Positions 25,701-38,600 of a DNA stretch of 64,000 bases are shown here, one piece after another. Every line of letters starts with the position of its first letter. The stretch's first letter is position 1. Origin of the DNA: Adineta vaga (lineage: Eukaryota > Rotifera); assembly GCA_021613535.1 (NCBI GenBank), contig CP075496.1:6386001-6450000 (forward strand), given 5' to 3'. The translations under genes were made by a program, and so were the position numbers. The notes below the pieces were generated by a model. It did not search any database. It was not told the DNA's origin and saw only the letters and a program-made list of their open reading frames with translations.

Positions 25701-28700
25701 AAAAAAACGATGTTCAACAAGTTGAAGAGCTTTACTACGAAAAAATGTCCACCATTGTCGAATATGTTTTGGTATATATTTTCCACAACAAGATAAATAT
25801 TTGGATATTATCTTTGGACAACAATCTGGTGGTGGCATAGGATGATCTTGCTCTATCGGCGATCGACAAGCTTCATCTGAATGACTACTCATTAGTTGTA
25901 TATCTACATCTTCATTTGCTTTTATTGAACCATTAGATTTTTCTTGATCAGATGTTATGACTTGTGGGAGATCGATATGAACTTTTCTATTAGAAGACGG
26001 GGACTAAAAAGAGAATTCATTTAGAGGCTTTAAATCAATATAAAAACGAACTCGATGGTAAAATACGGTTTCATCAATTTCATTTTCAGTGACAACCGTA
26101 TTTTGTAGTTGTGTTTTACGTGAAAATAAACGAAAAATAAGACGCATAAGAAAACGAAAATATCGTTGCAGACGTTCTATGGCTTCACCAATTTTATTAT
26201 CATCCTCTTCTTTTTCACGTTCAGCAAGTACATTTGAACCAAATGATGCAAGTAAGAGAGCCAAAAATAGATTTAATACCTAGAAAAACAAAATCGTATA
26301 GAAATCATCATTCTTTCATATAACATTTCTAACGAGCAATGAGATAAAGAATATATATATATATATATATACATACCACAAGATTACCAATGACGAAAGT
26401 AAATAAGAAAAATGGATAACATGGCCATCCGGCACATTTAAGACAAACCCACATCGATTCAATCCATTCTCCACATAAAACACGAAAAACAATCCTATAG
26501 AAATAATCAAAAGATTCTAATTATTTTTTCTCTCCAATAAGTCAATTCAACTTACATAAATGCATGAAAAAAATCACAAAAATTCCATCTTGGCATATCT
26601 TTACCAAATTCATCTGTATATTTTTGACCAAATAACTACAATTAACACTTTCTGGATTTTTCCTTTTTCACACTTTTCTCGATATTTACCTGCATGCCCA
26701 TAACAGCAAATATAAATATAATAATGACAAGAACAAACGTTAAATTTCCTAACGCTCCTATTGTTTTCTTAATAATTGACATCAATCGATTTAATGTTTG
26801 CCATGATTTAGCCAATTTAAATACGCGTAACTAGAAGAAATTTGAAAAATATTCATTTCATTAATTATCATTACTTACCAAACGAAATGAACGTAAAACA
26901 CTTAAACCTTTTACATTAGCAAGACCTAATTCAACCAGACTTAGTGTAACAATAAATAAATCGAATACATTCCATCCATCCTTGACATATCTAACTGGTG
27001 CCATAGCAATGATTTTTAATACAGCTTCAGTAGTAAATATACTTGTAAATACATAATTGCCTGTAGTTAGTATGCGTGTCATTTTTTCACTTTGACCGTG
27101 TTGATCAAGTGCCATGAATAATGTATTTAAAATAATACATATCGTTATAAATAAATCAACGAATGCATCTAACATAAAATATGCGACTATTTCCTAATAA
27201 GAAAATAATCATATATATATATATATATATATGTAAATATTTATAGATATAAACTATTAAATGATCATCAATTCTTATATGAATGTCTTATTAACTGAAA
27301 CTTATGGTTCATTCTTGCACACATTTAGGATACATGTGTATCGATAACAATATGATAATGTTGCAATTTACTCTTTTTTTTTTAAATAGTTATAGGTGAT
27401 TTGATAGAACATACTTGAATTTTCTTAAAAAGTAATATTTGACAATTCCATTCAAAACAATACATTCGTAATAATTTAATTAATGGCCAATTGCATAGTT
27501 TGTTTTTTTCCATATCTAAAATGATCATTAAGTTTAGCGATTGATCGCATACTGTTTATTCAAGATTATCAAATAAACTTACTTTGTGAGTGAATACTTA
27601 TGATTTCGAGATCTGCAGGAGCGGAGATTTCCATTATTGGAGCGTATCTTATATGAGATTTTGGTTGATAAAGCTAAAAAAATGAATGTAAATATGAAGT
27701 AAAAATCAAGATATTTGTCTACTTACTGTTATAGTTGAATCATTATCACGTTTAATTCGTTCTGATACAACAGAGATATTTCTAGTTCGTTGACTTTTTC
27801 TTTCTTCTTTAATAGAATTCTGTTGAGATTCATCAAAAAATGGTATAGTTGTATCATCAATTGCTCTTGTATTAGAATAAACTACACTGGTATCATCGAA
27901 TTCGAATGCTAATGGTGATATTTGAATTGATTGAGAATCTCTCAATTCATTTCTCTAGAGAAAAATAGACAACTAATTTTCTTCTAATTAAAAGAAGAAA
28001 TCATCTTGTAATTTCTTACTCTACAATTATCGTCATATTCAATCGAAAGACCAGAAGTTGAAAATTTTCGATCTGAATAATCGAAAAGCAATACATTAGC
28101 AGGATATTGTGCTTGATGAATCGTGGAAAATCTTTCACATAGAGAAGCTTTTCTTGCTTGTTCATTTTGTTGTTCAAGTTCATCTTCAACTTTACGTCGT
28201 TCACGTTCTTCATTTTCTGCATTAACCTTTTTTTGTTGTTCCTGATATGACATAGAAACAATAGCTAAGATTAAATTAACTAAATAGAACGAGCCAAAAA
28301 AGATAACAGCAACAAAATACAAAAAATGATAACGACCGGCTGCTGTTAGCACCTATACAAATCAAGGAAAATACACAAATAGATATCATATATTATTTCA
28401 ATTTACCAATTGATAGAGATTTTCCCAATAATCTTGTGTCATTAATCGAAAACATGAAAGCATTGCTCGACCATAACTATCAAAACTAACGACAAAAGAG
28501 AGTATTCAAAAACTGGAGGTAAGAAATAATTCATACCTGGTATATCCATAATCAGGACTAGAAATGAAAGAAGAATATGAAAACAGTGAATTAACAATGA
28601 AACAAAGACGATTTTACTTGATGCCTCGATTTTTTAAACAAACATAACCATTAGGACATTTCCGACTACCACTTGCATTACCACAAAGAACAAAAGCTTC

Positions 28701-30116
28701 ATCTTCTTGATACCAATAATCTATGAAAGAACGTAATTAATCAATCTCCTATGACTGAATATCGATTATCATGAAATGCAATCTGTATAGTTAAACCATA
28801 ATCACCAATGATTTACATCACATTTCAAGATACAATACAAAGAAACGTACTACTATTATTAATCTCTTGCCAGTAATACTCATATGACGTATTAAATTCA
28901 TTCGTAGTCAAATTTGTCATATTAACAAATGCATCATACGAAAGTACACATTTTTGCCGCAAAACACCCATATAAAGTTGTAATCCAACCTAAAGAATAT
29001 CCATAGAAAGAAGAGAATTCTTTCCGACAAAAATTCAAACCAATGCAAATATCGAAAGAATAAAACTTGATAGAACAGTTACATCACGTAGACAAATCAA
29101 TGATTGTATCAAAGCATCAACAATCGTCTTTAAACCTAACAACAACAAAAAAAAGTAAAGATGAAAACTCAAACAATCATTCTATCAGTTAATTATCAAT
29201 TCGAAATAACATACCAGGAACAACTGCAACAGTTTTTAATGCTCTTAATACACGAAATGTTCGAAGGACAGAAACATTACCCAAATTGACAAAGAATGTG
29301 ATATATCTAAATAGATGATTTCAAGTGAGAATTTAATTCTTTTCTTTCATGATTAGTTCATACGCAAGTGTAATAACAATAAAATCTAACCAATTCCATG
29401 GATCACGTAAAAATGTAAATTTCTTTAAAATAAATCCTCGTGCAACACATTTAATCAATGCTTCAAGTGTATAAATTACTGTGAAAACATATCTAAAACA
29501 AATCATATGATTTCGTTTGGAAAATCAAACCTAACTTTCGTCAATCTTACTCATTCGTATCTGGAACATTTTTCAATGTCATAAATACACAGTTTGTTAA
29601 TATAGTTAACATAACAAATGTACTGAATAATGAATGTGTTAATATTTGTATAGCAAAACGTCGAATTGAATTAAATGGAGAAAAAACGAAACATGCTGGT
29701 GTTGAACTAAATCGAAATATTGTTTTATTTCGATTAATCACAACGAATACCTAGAACGATTAAATAGATGGATGTTTTTCGTTGAAATAAAGATAAATAC
29801 ATACATATTCTGTTCGATAATACCAATCAATTTCTTCAATTGGTTTTCCAATAAGTTCCGTTGGAAATTTTGTTTGCAATACTCGTGGTAAAGTTTGTCC
29901 AACAGCAAGTTCTTTATTAGGCATTCGTTTTGGACTAATCGATTCGAATTTTAATGATTTCCTTCCCGAATATTGTTGATCATTCTCATCTTCATATATT
30001 GTTTGTCGTTGTAATCTTTCCGATGCAATACGTTCGGCTTCTTCTTGACGATATCGTTCAATTCGATGTAATGATTCGGGTGTAAATTCACGAAAAACAA
30101 TCGACTTGTAATCCAT
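22742..30116 (-). CDS. Voltage-gated sodium channel alpha subunit (Nav1/para type)
   Basis: Four-domain channel carrying the fast inward Na+ current of action potentials. Thirty exons: 30116-29805, 29750-29551, 29492-29364, 29306-29215, 29135-29041, 28989-28851, 28720-28618, 28557-28537, 28485-28407, 28352-28020, 27954-27727, 27673-27583, 27515-27415, 27193-26879, 26830-26690, 26635-26557, 26494-26377, 26279-26052, 26003-25656, 25599-25303, 25250-24981, 24930-24877, 24824-24687, 24625-24512, 24454-24288, 24214-24111, 24055-23954, 23892-23522, 23465-23403 and 23347-22742. About 1812 aa. The N terminus has FREFTPESL. Selectivity residues: D382 ([11 protein letters not shown]), E829 ([10 protein letters not shown]), K1244 ([10 protein letters not shown]), A1539 (TTAGWSGVL), i.e. 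DEKA. S4 segments carry spaced arginines (e.g. [14 protein letters not shown]). The III-IV linker has MFM (about 1313-1315). The C terminus has an EF-like region (YLDPSGSQF). Exon 16 appears to lack one base, which breaks the frame. Residue numbers assume that base restored. Confidence 0.93.
26350..26372. repeat. (AT)n in a sodium-channel intron
   Basis: About eleven AT units just inside the intron after the domain II pore exon, next to its 5' splice site. Confidence 0.85.
27210..27232. repeat. (AT)n in a sodium-channel intron
   Basis: About eleven AT units in the 221-nt intron between exons 13 and 14, one of the longest introns of the gene. Confidence 0.85.
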
Positions 30117-32604
30117 TGTTATTCACAGCATTGATTCGATCTTCATACATATTTCATTGAATAAGAAACCAGAATAATAAATGATGTTGATTATATTCAT
30201 TTTCACATTGAAAACAACATATCAGATATCCGTGATGAATTTAGAGAAATATTCCATTGGAAAGTCAACTAGTGAAGAATCAATGAAAATAATGACACAT
30301 AGTTATCATTGGACAATTTAGTAGAAACATGCGATGAAGAAAAAGAACATGAACAATGATCATTAATCTATCTTGTGTATTAACGAATTAATTCGATTGA
30401 TTTGTTCAAGAAACGAACGTTAGAGATCACGCAGTAATAAAAATAACAATGACTTCTTTATATATATATATTTCTTTGACGAATTATCATGTGTAGAGTA
30501 GGAGAGAAGAAAGAAGAAGAGAAAAGAAAGTAAAAACTATAGGGAATAAATTTTTTTCTAAATATTTGACAATTAGATGATACAATGCCGATCAATTCTT
30601 GACTTTTTTTTTCTGTCGTTAATTATCAAGAAAAATTCAAATAAAATCTTCTTAACTTCATAATGATGTTCAATTCGCTTTTCTTTTGATAAGATCATGT
30701 ATCGCCTTAAACAATGAGTTTTCTTTCATTCATCCTTACGTCCAAAAAAATGATAATAATGTACCAATCGAATAGTTACGCATATGAGTATTGATGAAGA
30801 AGTGAACAACATTCTATTTCTAAATCAGATTTCGCTTGTTGATTAGCATATCTAATAAAAGATACTGGATTAAATAGTGATGAAAAGGGACCGTTAATGA
30901 AAGAATGAATGACAAACGAATTTGATATCAAGTTTACATCATTGACTTGTTTCTGTCAATCATAACGACATCAACATGTTTTTATTTCGAAGAATAAGTA
31001 AATAGTTTGTTGGCTTAAAAAGATGATTAATTAATTAATAAATATTTAAAACGATTCTCATTTTTTTCTTCTTCTCAATAAACATTCTTCTTTCATTTAA
31101 ATCTCCATTGATTTGTAGATCGTTTTATTTATTTCGAAAGAAACCAAAATTTGATTATGAAAATAGCATTGACTTGAGCGTGATCTTATATTCAATAAAT
31201 AGCAATGAATTTTTCAATCAAATGTAGCCATTGATGAACATTACAGGAAAATGTTTAACATGCATCTCGTCAAATCTCAAGAGATAAAATTTTATTGCAT
31301 GTTAATTACGATTGAATATTAGTCGTTAACAATAAACGAACACGAGGTCAACTAAATTCAATTTTTTGATTCAAGTTATTAACAATAATCTTCAACGAAA
31401 ATTTATTAGACGCAACCTTTTTTTCTCTTCTCATGAGGAAATATCAAAATCAATTGAAAAAGACAGTCTTTTTGTCATACAATTCATAATATAAGAAAAG
31501 AAAAACTTCAATATTAATATTCTTTTATCTGCTTATTTTAGTCGAAAAGTATCTCATTTGTTCGAACTTATTCATTATACAAATCAAATCAAACGTCATC
31601 GTCGTCATTCTCTATTGTCATTTATTCATACCTTTTCTTTTCATATACTAGAATGACAAGTTGAGTGAAAGAGACGAAATATATATATATATATATTTAT
31701 ACTATGCAAACATGTCTTGTTATTGCCACCATCAATATCCACTTATTTCAATATGATCATTCACCATTTCACGTATGTATGGTTACGAATGAAGTATATA
31801 CAACGAAATTGTGATTAAATCAATATAGGATGATATACGAAACTCAACTTTTAGTTAAATTCAACCTATTTATTTGTTGCTAATTGGTCACTACTGAATG
31901 TAATTAATTTATCTAATACGAAAGTATGTAAACTAGTTTTTTGAAAAACGATTTCATTGATGAGAATTCCGTCATACGGATTAATGTATTGTTCAGACAT
32001 GAAAGTGTAGAAAGTGAGAAGTATGAGTGGAATAGAACTAATTTATATGCGAAAGAAATATTCAATAATATACAGATACATAAAAATCTTTCTATCTGAT
32101 TACCTAATCAATAAATTGTGTGAATGATTGAACACTTCTCGTCTGTACGTTCTATCTTTTTTTTTCTTGTCTCTGTCATATAGGTCAATTTGCAAACAAA
32201 TAGAAGCTCTAAAGATGATAGTCATGTAGAGTGGATGTCAAACATTCACACAGACAGTGATGGCATCATTCATTTAATTGGATGTAACTGCTTTAGTTTA
32301 TTGACAACTACAAGCATATTTACTATATAGGAAAAAAAGACAGAAGGAGACGATATCTTCGAACAATTTCATATATATATATATTCCCCTTGCGGCTTCT
32401 CATTCGTCATTTCATTGACGGTTGTGTATTGAAAGTTGTCCATAATCATCATCAATATTCATACCTCGAGACAGTTGTTGCATACAAACTTCTCTTTTTC
32501 TATTCCTTCATTCTTTTTTTTCCTCGTACATTAAAAGAAAAGTGTCAGAGTAAGATGCCATATTGAGTCAATACTAGATCTGAAAGACTTACTTTTTATA
32601 CAAC
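30117..32604. other. Divergent intergenic region between Nav and the four-TM gene
   Basis: About 2.5 kb shared upstream of two divergently transcribed genes, so both promoters should lie here. AT-rich, with (AT)n at about 31679-31697 and 32370-32384. No coding sequence or clear promoter motif was recognised. Confidence 0.5.
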
Positions 32605-33816
32605 ATGGGGAGGTCGAATTGTGATAACAGGTATACTTTAAATTTCTCTTTCTTATTTTATAATGAAAAGACACTTTTCAATATCGTGATTACTATTTTA
32701 TTAGGCAATTTTTTGATCCTATATCTTCACCACCGATTGATTCTGACATGATTTGGCATTCACCATTAAGTCAATCAGATCCAAGTATTCAATCACATCC
32801 AAATCAGGTTACAAATCGATCAATAGCAATATCATCAACGTCACCACCTCCACTATCAGCTCTACATTCTCCATCGTATAAAGTTTCCATTGGACATGAA
32901 ACCGTGAATATTACAGAACTTGCACGTCCTCATGAATTACCTCCTGATTCAACTATGGGCGTACCTTTGAATGATCGACGTCGTCTTCTAACGACACAAA
33001 GAGGTGCTAATATTCTTAGTTTATGCTTTATGTGTTTTGTTTCTGCAGCATTGATTCTCATTGCCATTTCCGCCATGCATCTATTATTCAAAACCGATCC
33101 TATTAATCCTAATAATATGATGCCATTTCTCCTCCAATCAGTAAATATTACTTCAGGTTTTCTATATATGTTTACTCCACCAAATCCATCTACGGATAAA
33201 ATACCTCAACTCATTGTTCCAGTCTTCGATTATACTATACGAGATTTAGCAACAACTATATGTTTACTTATTATCGTACTGAATTGTTTTAGTTTATTGG
33301 TATTTAGTATTGAAATTTATCTGGGATGTAATACTGTGATAACGAAACATCGGTCTTATCGGTAAATATCTGTTCTTATATTTATAGGGAAAAAAACGAA
33401 GATATTTGTTTATTATAGAAATATCCGTATATTTTTCAGTTCGTCTACATCACGATTTATGGCTATATGTGGTTTTTATGCATCAATTCCAGCATTAATT
33501 CTCGGTAATGATCATTTGAAAAATTTATTTTAAATTCAACAATCATCATTTGTTTCTAGTGATGTGCTTCTTCATTCTACTAAATATGTCATTAATTCCT
33601 GCTATTGTTTCATTAGTTATTCTTGGTTTTGGTCTTATTTTTATTCTTTGCACACTATTAACATATTTCTCGACGATTAAAACAAATAATTTCACTGCAG
33701 TAAATGACAAAGTAGATTTGATGAATTCATCTTCATATCAAGTGACGACTTCGAATCATTTAAATGAATATGATATTGATTTAGCCAAAACTGATGAACT
33801 TTCAACATTAGTATAA
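32605..33816 (+). CDS. Four-transmembrane protein of unknown function
   Basis: I do not recognise the family. Exons 32605-32630, 32705-33361, 33440-33504 and 33560-33816 join in phase to 334 aa. The 26-nt first exon (MGRSNCDN) fixes the start and continues in frame (RQFFDPISSPPIDSD). The N-terminal region, about 105 residues, is Ser/Pro-rich and hydrophilic. Four hydrophobic helices follow: NILSLCFMCFVSAALILIAI, ATTICLLIIVLNCFSLLVF, FYASIPALILVMCFFILLN and AIVSLVILGFGLIFILCTLL. The loop between helices 1 and 2 is long and has an NIT glycosylation site. The C-terminal tail of about 55 residues is polar and acidic. The layout resembles tetraspan membrane proteins, but there is no CCG motif, so it is not a classical tetraspanin. 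Confidence 0.8.
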
Positions 33817-34893
33817 ACTTTTCAACTGAATAAGATTTTTCCATTGAATAAAGAATAAAAATCTTGTAATCGTATGTCCTATTTATTCTAACTGACACAG
33901 TTTTGCTAGGAATTTATTTTTCATCGATTGACAATGGATTGCAATACAAACATCGAACATATTTTTTCTTCTTTCTCAAACATTCCGTTCTACGTATATG
34001 TTTGGTAAAAACAAATAGAAGATTTTCTCTTACAATTACAACAAGTATATTCTATTTGAATTCATCGTAAAGTTATCAATAACCATTCTCCTAAAATTCA
34101 TACTCGTTGACGTCAAGAATAGCAATTTATTATTCTCTCTTTACATTTCAAAAATTAATGTTTCATAGAATATCAGATTATATAGTAAATATTTTTTTGA
34201 TATAATATATCCGAAAAAATGTTAACATAAGATGAAATATTCAAATACGAACACATTACAGTGAACTTCTGATAAAAATCTTCGTTTATAATAGATCTTA
34301 CTTGTTTCATTTGTTATTGGAAGGTGTGTCAATAAAAAAACAACTTATTTTTGATAGTCTTCCATAGATAAAGCGTAACATATTTCATAATCAATAACAC
34401 ACCACTTTTCAAGTCTCTCGAATGTGAATGAAAAAGACGAACAAACATGTTTTCTTTTGTCTGTGTTTTTTTTTAAATCGTGAGCAACGAACACGAAAAA
34501 TATTAATTCGATAATACGCAAGACATAGAACATAGAAGAAGAAGAAAAAGAAGAAGAAGAAAGAAGAGAAAAAAGAAGTGCATGAAGCTAAACAGTTAGG
34601 CATCCGAACAGAAATAATAACAATAAACAACAAGATGAAATTGATACTGTTTCACGCCGTAGTTCCTTTTTTTTCCTTAATAAACTCGACTCACGAAACA
34701 ACAGTAATTATATATATAAAGACATTATAGAGAAAATGAGTGAGATAATTTGTGAGATTATAGCTCGCTCAATTACCCTAAAAGCAACACAAGAAGAAAA
34801 AGAAGAAAAAGCACTGTTATCGTGTACAAAAAAGAAAAGCAAGATTCATGAAACAAAGGAAAATGAAAAGAAAACAAGAATTTTCTGTATATA
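33817..34893. other. Convergent intergenic region
   Basis: 3' flanks of two convergent genes. AT-rich, with a purine-rich GAA tract at about 34534-34565. Open frames at 34345-34633 and 34736-34975 are low-complexity shadows. Confidence 0.5.
33847..33852 (+). terminator. Poly(A) signal of the four-TM gene
   Basis: AATAAA 31 nt after the stop codon, followed by a second AATAAA at about 33854-33859. Confidence 0.55.
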
Positions 34894-35612
34894 TCAGGAT
34901 TTTGATGGATTATGGAAGAGTTTAGAAAAGAATTTCTGTGTTATTGTTCTTATGGGCGTTCGAGATGTGGATTGATTTATTAATGATTGAGATGAATGCG
35001 ACAAAAGATTAGTTGCTTGTTCATCTGTTTTCGTACTTTCACATGAATCTGTTGTAACCGTTTCTGTTGTTGATAGACAAGCTATCGAATGTGGTCGTAA
35101 AGTACAAAGAATAGGAGAAGAATTTATAGATGATGACGACGATTTTCTATGATAATAATATCTTGTTAATGATGTACCGGTTGTATAAGTATGATCACGA
35201 TCTAAAGATGGATTAATGTCATTAACAGTTTTATTTGGTGGCACAATAAATGTTCTTTGTTGTTGTTGTTGTTGTTGTTGCTGTTGATCGATAGATACAG
35301 GTTGTCTTTTCGTTGAATTTCTTTTTTTCGTTGATGATGTATAATTTTCATGTGGTGATGAAGTTAATATAGTCGAATTAGGTAAACGATCTGTTTTAGG
35401 ATATTTATCAAATACTGGATAGGAACGTGGTACGCGTTCGCCATCATGACTACGACGAACATGAACAGGATATTGAACATTTTCATTATGGTATCCATGA
35501 GTAATAAGACCATATTCTTTCACTTGTTGCATTTTTAGATCAAGTTCATGTATCAATGCTTTGGACATGATTATGTTATTATCAAAATGAACAGATGACA
35601 AATGACGACGGG
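34894..35612 (-). CDS. Uncharacterised polyglutamine-containing protein, last exon
   Basis: A long open exon on the minus strand. A good acceptor (TTTTTTTTCTAG) abuts 35612 and the stop is TGA at 34894-34896. If an upstream exon supplies one base, the frame opens directly at the acceptor. Otherwise the first ATG is at 35568 and gives 224 aa (MSKALIHELDLKMQQVKEYG…). The product is hydrophilic and Ser/Thr-rich, with about ten consecutive Gln near its middle, a Tyr-rich stretch (TRYYYHRKSSSSSINSS) and a basic end (FFSKLFHNPSKS). No transmembrane helix or known domain was seen. The first exon was not found; the CpG-rich patch near 37440-37620 could be the 5' end. Confidence 0.6.
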
Positions 35613-38600
35613 CTAGAAAAAAAATAAAAGGATGAAATAAATAAAATTTGATTTCTTTTCTAGTATTACAGTATCAAAAGGACACCGCAAATATACACCA
35701 GCGACAAGTTCTGCAGTACATAGTCTCTATTTCTGTACACATTCATCACGTACGACAAAGTATAATATTGACATCAACAGAGTTTTCTGATAGTGTTGAC
35801 TCAATTAGTAAAAATTGAGTTTTCTTCTGATTTTAAATATTTTTATTTGCTTAGTTCATTTTTCTCTATATACAATTGTTTTTTCTTGACACCATTAGAG
35901 GATAAGAAGAAAAAGAACCATATAAAACATTTCTTACTCAATGAATGATGTGAAGTTATTTTTTGATATTATCTGATTCGTACGAAAACAAATATCAATC
36001 ATAAAAATATTTTGTCACGTCTGTCACATTTGTCACATAATGTAACATTCAACAAAAACATCCTGTCCAATGATCAATTGAATTCTCTTACGAAATCATT
36101 TCATATATTTCAAAATCGTGTTTGTTAAAATTCAACTTCAAACAAATACGAACGATTTCATCACCATGATTATTACACAATCTTATATAATGAAATTTAG
36201 AAATTCAGAATAGACATACACGTATTTTCAAATTCAAAGGTTTCTTTCGATTCATCTATGGTTTCAGAATAGATGAAATATCGATAAATATCCTTTTTAC
36301 CGGTTTCGTCTCGAGATTATCTAACGTGCACATTCCAAATACGACTTCGCTCTCAAATAAATAACAATATTTATTGACTGACTATATCGAATAATTCTCT
36401 AATAGTTAAAAAAATATTATCATAAACTAGAGTACATTCAGTGTAATTTTCCTTAGAAGAAATCACATTACTAGCATTATACGTACATATTAAAAGATTT
36501 GCTTGACGACGATGACGTTTTAGTAAATGATGTGATGTTGATTTAATATTATTATATGTTGATGATCGATGCTTGGCGAACGATATTCCAGATATATTCA
36601 TAACCATGACGGAATGAACAGCAACGTCAACAATGAACACGAATTTGTTGTAGAAAAACGATTAAACATCGACTAGTTTGAAATGAACTTGATTGTTTTG
36701 ATTAAATAAACGAGTAGATTTTGTTTGAAATAAAAGCAATTGTTAAAGAAGATAATGAAAAAGGTTTTTTACATGCTCAAAAACAAGCATCGACTTCAAT
36801 CGATGATCTAGAAGAAAGTCACATCTCTACATGTTAAAGAAACAACAAAAAATAACCGTAGATGAAGAAAAAAGAATTCTCTGAACTAAATTTCCTTTTG
36901 TCTAGACTATCACGATTCATTAAGTTTTTCTTTTCTGAAGTAGAAGAAATCTCGAAACAAATCTATAGAATTATTTCAATTTTCTCAACACACAATAAAT
37001 AGAACTATATATATATCGTCGAAAAGTAATATTCTAGAAGTTCTTTCTTTGTTCGATGTGTTATATTCATTATGATTATACATAACAGAATCCAAATTGT
37101 TTTCGAAGTAAATGGCTTACTTATACTTGCCAATCTCAACTCTATGTCCTATTAATGTCTGTCTTTCGTCTATCATTTTTCAATTAAAATGGCGAACGGA
37201 CGGACGGAAATGAATGCATTCACATCAGTTGTTACTTTCTTTTACTGTCCATCTGTTTTGATTAAAAAAAAGAAATAAACAACTTTCGTTACAGACAATC
37301 CTTTCGTGGAATATTGTCAATAAGAATACGAAAAGTACGAAATATTATTTACTTTACTCAAACATACTTTAAGTCTGACTTACATGATGTTTTTTAGCAA
37401 TAGCAGTTTAGTTACTACAACATTAAACGAGGTAAGTGACTATGGGCAACAGCGAACACGACGAGACGAGTGACAAAACGGGAGAAGCAAGCACATAAAC
37501 TAGACAGACAGACAGTCAGACGCGTATTTTATTTTCTTCTTTCTCTTCTTTTACCCGATGTTGTTCGCTTTCTCTCCCTTTCTCTCTGTCTAGCCGTCGC
37601 CGCCGGGTTTTTTTCATGTACTGCGTGTGTCTGATTCTCTTGATTTTTTTTTCTCTCCGTTTCTCTTGTTTCGTGTCTGTCTGCTTTGTGTGTGTCTTGT
37701 GATGATATAATGTGTAATCATCATCACCATCTTTCTCATTCGATGCACTGCTGAGTATCGTCTCGTCATGTCTATTTCCGTTATCGCCAAAATACACTAG
37801 ACAGAAGCCATTACAATCGACTCCAGTTGTTGTTAAATGCTTGCGATCTGAGTAATTTAAAATGAAAGAAGAAGGAGAAATAGATGAGCGAACTTGTCTG
37901 ATCCCGAGAAAATAGCGGCGGTAGATGATGCCGATAAAGTAAAATGATAAGCAATAGAAAAGCAAATAGAGAAAAAAAATGAAGAAAGCGAATACTATCC
38001 TTTCATCAAACGTAGTACTCTTAAAATAAAAGCACGTACCAATGGATCTTTAAATATTGATTCGATGAAAACAGTCTTAACTTAAAAAAATATTATAACT
38101 GCTGACAGAGTGCGAGAGTTATTAGAGCTAGTCAATAAAATGAAAGAAATTTTTTTCTCGTTTATTGATAAATAATAGGAAAATAAGAATGGGTCATGGT
38201 GATCTCTAGACGTGCTTAGAAGTCGTTTCTATTAAAAGAAATAGAGGAAAAATAAATAAGTCGTCGACGAAATACAATAGTGTTGATGTGGTAGAATTCG
38301 CTGATGATAAAAGAAGACGAAGAAGAAAACAAATAACGAGACGAAAAAAACATTTGTCATTTCTTCGAATCAAAAGAATTTTCTTTCTTTTCAATCGATA
38401 TGTTTTCTCTCAAGTGTTTTCGGAGAGAAATAATAACAACACCAGCAAGGAGAAGAGAAAAACGATGAAATTTTGCTCAAAGAGTTTGAAAAAATCGTAG
38501 AAAAATATATCATACTGTATATTACATTACGATAACTTTTACCATCAGATAAGAAAATCAAAAACGTAATTTATCTTGTCTATATTGTCTAATCAAAGAC

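Noticed and set aside
37516-37965. 149-codon minus-strand frame
   Set aside because: Most of it is a Lys/Arg/Glu-rich run from polypyrimidine DNA. A short central part might be coding, but no splice partners were found.
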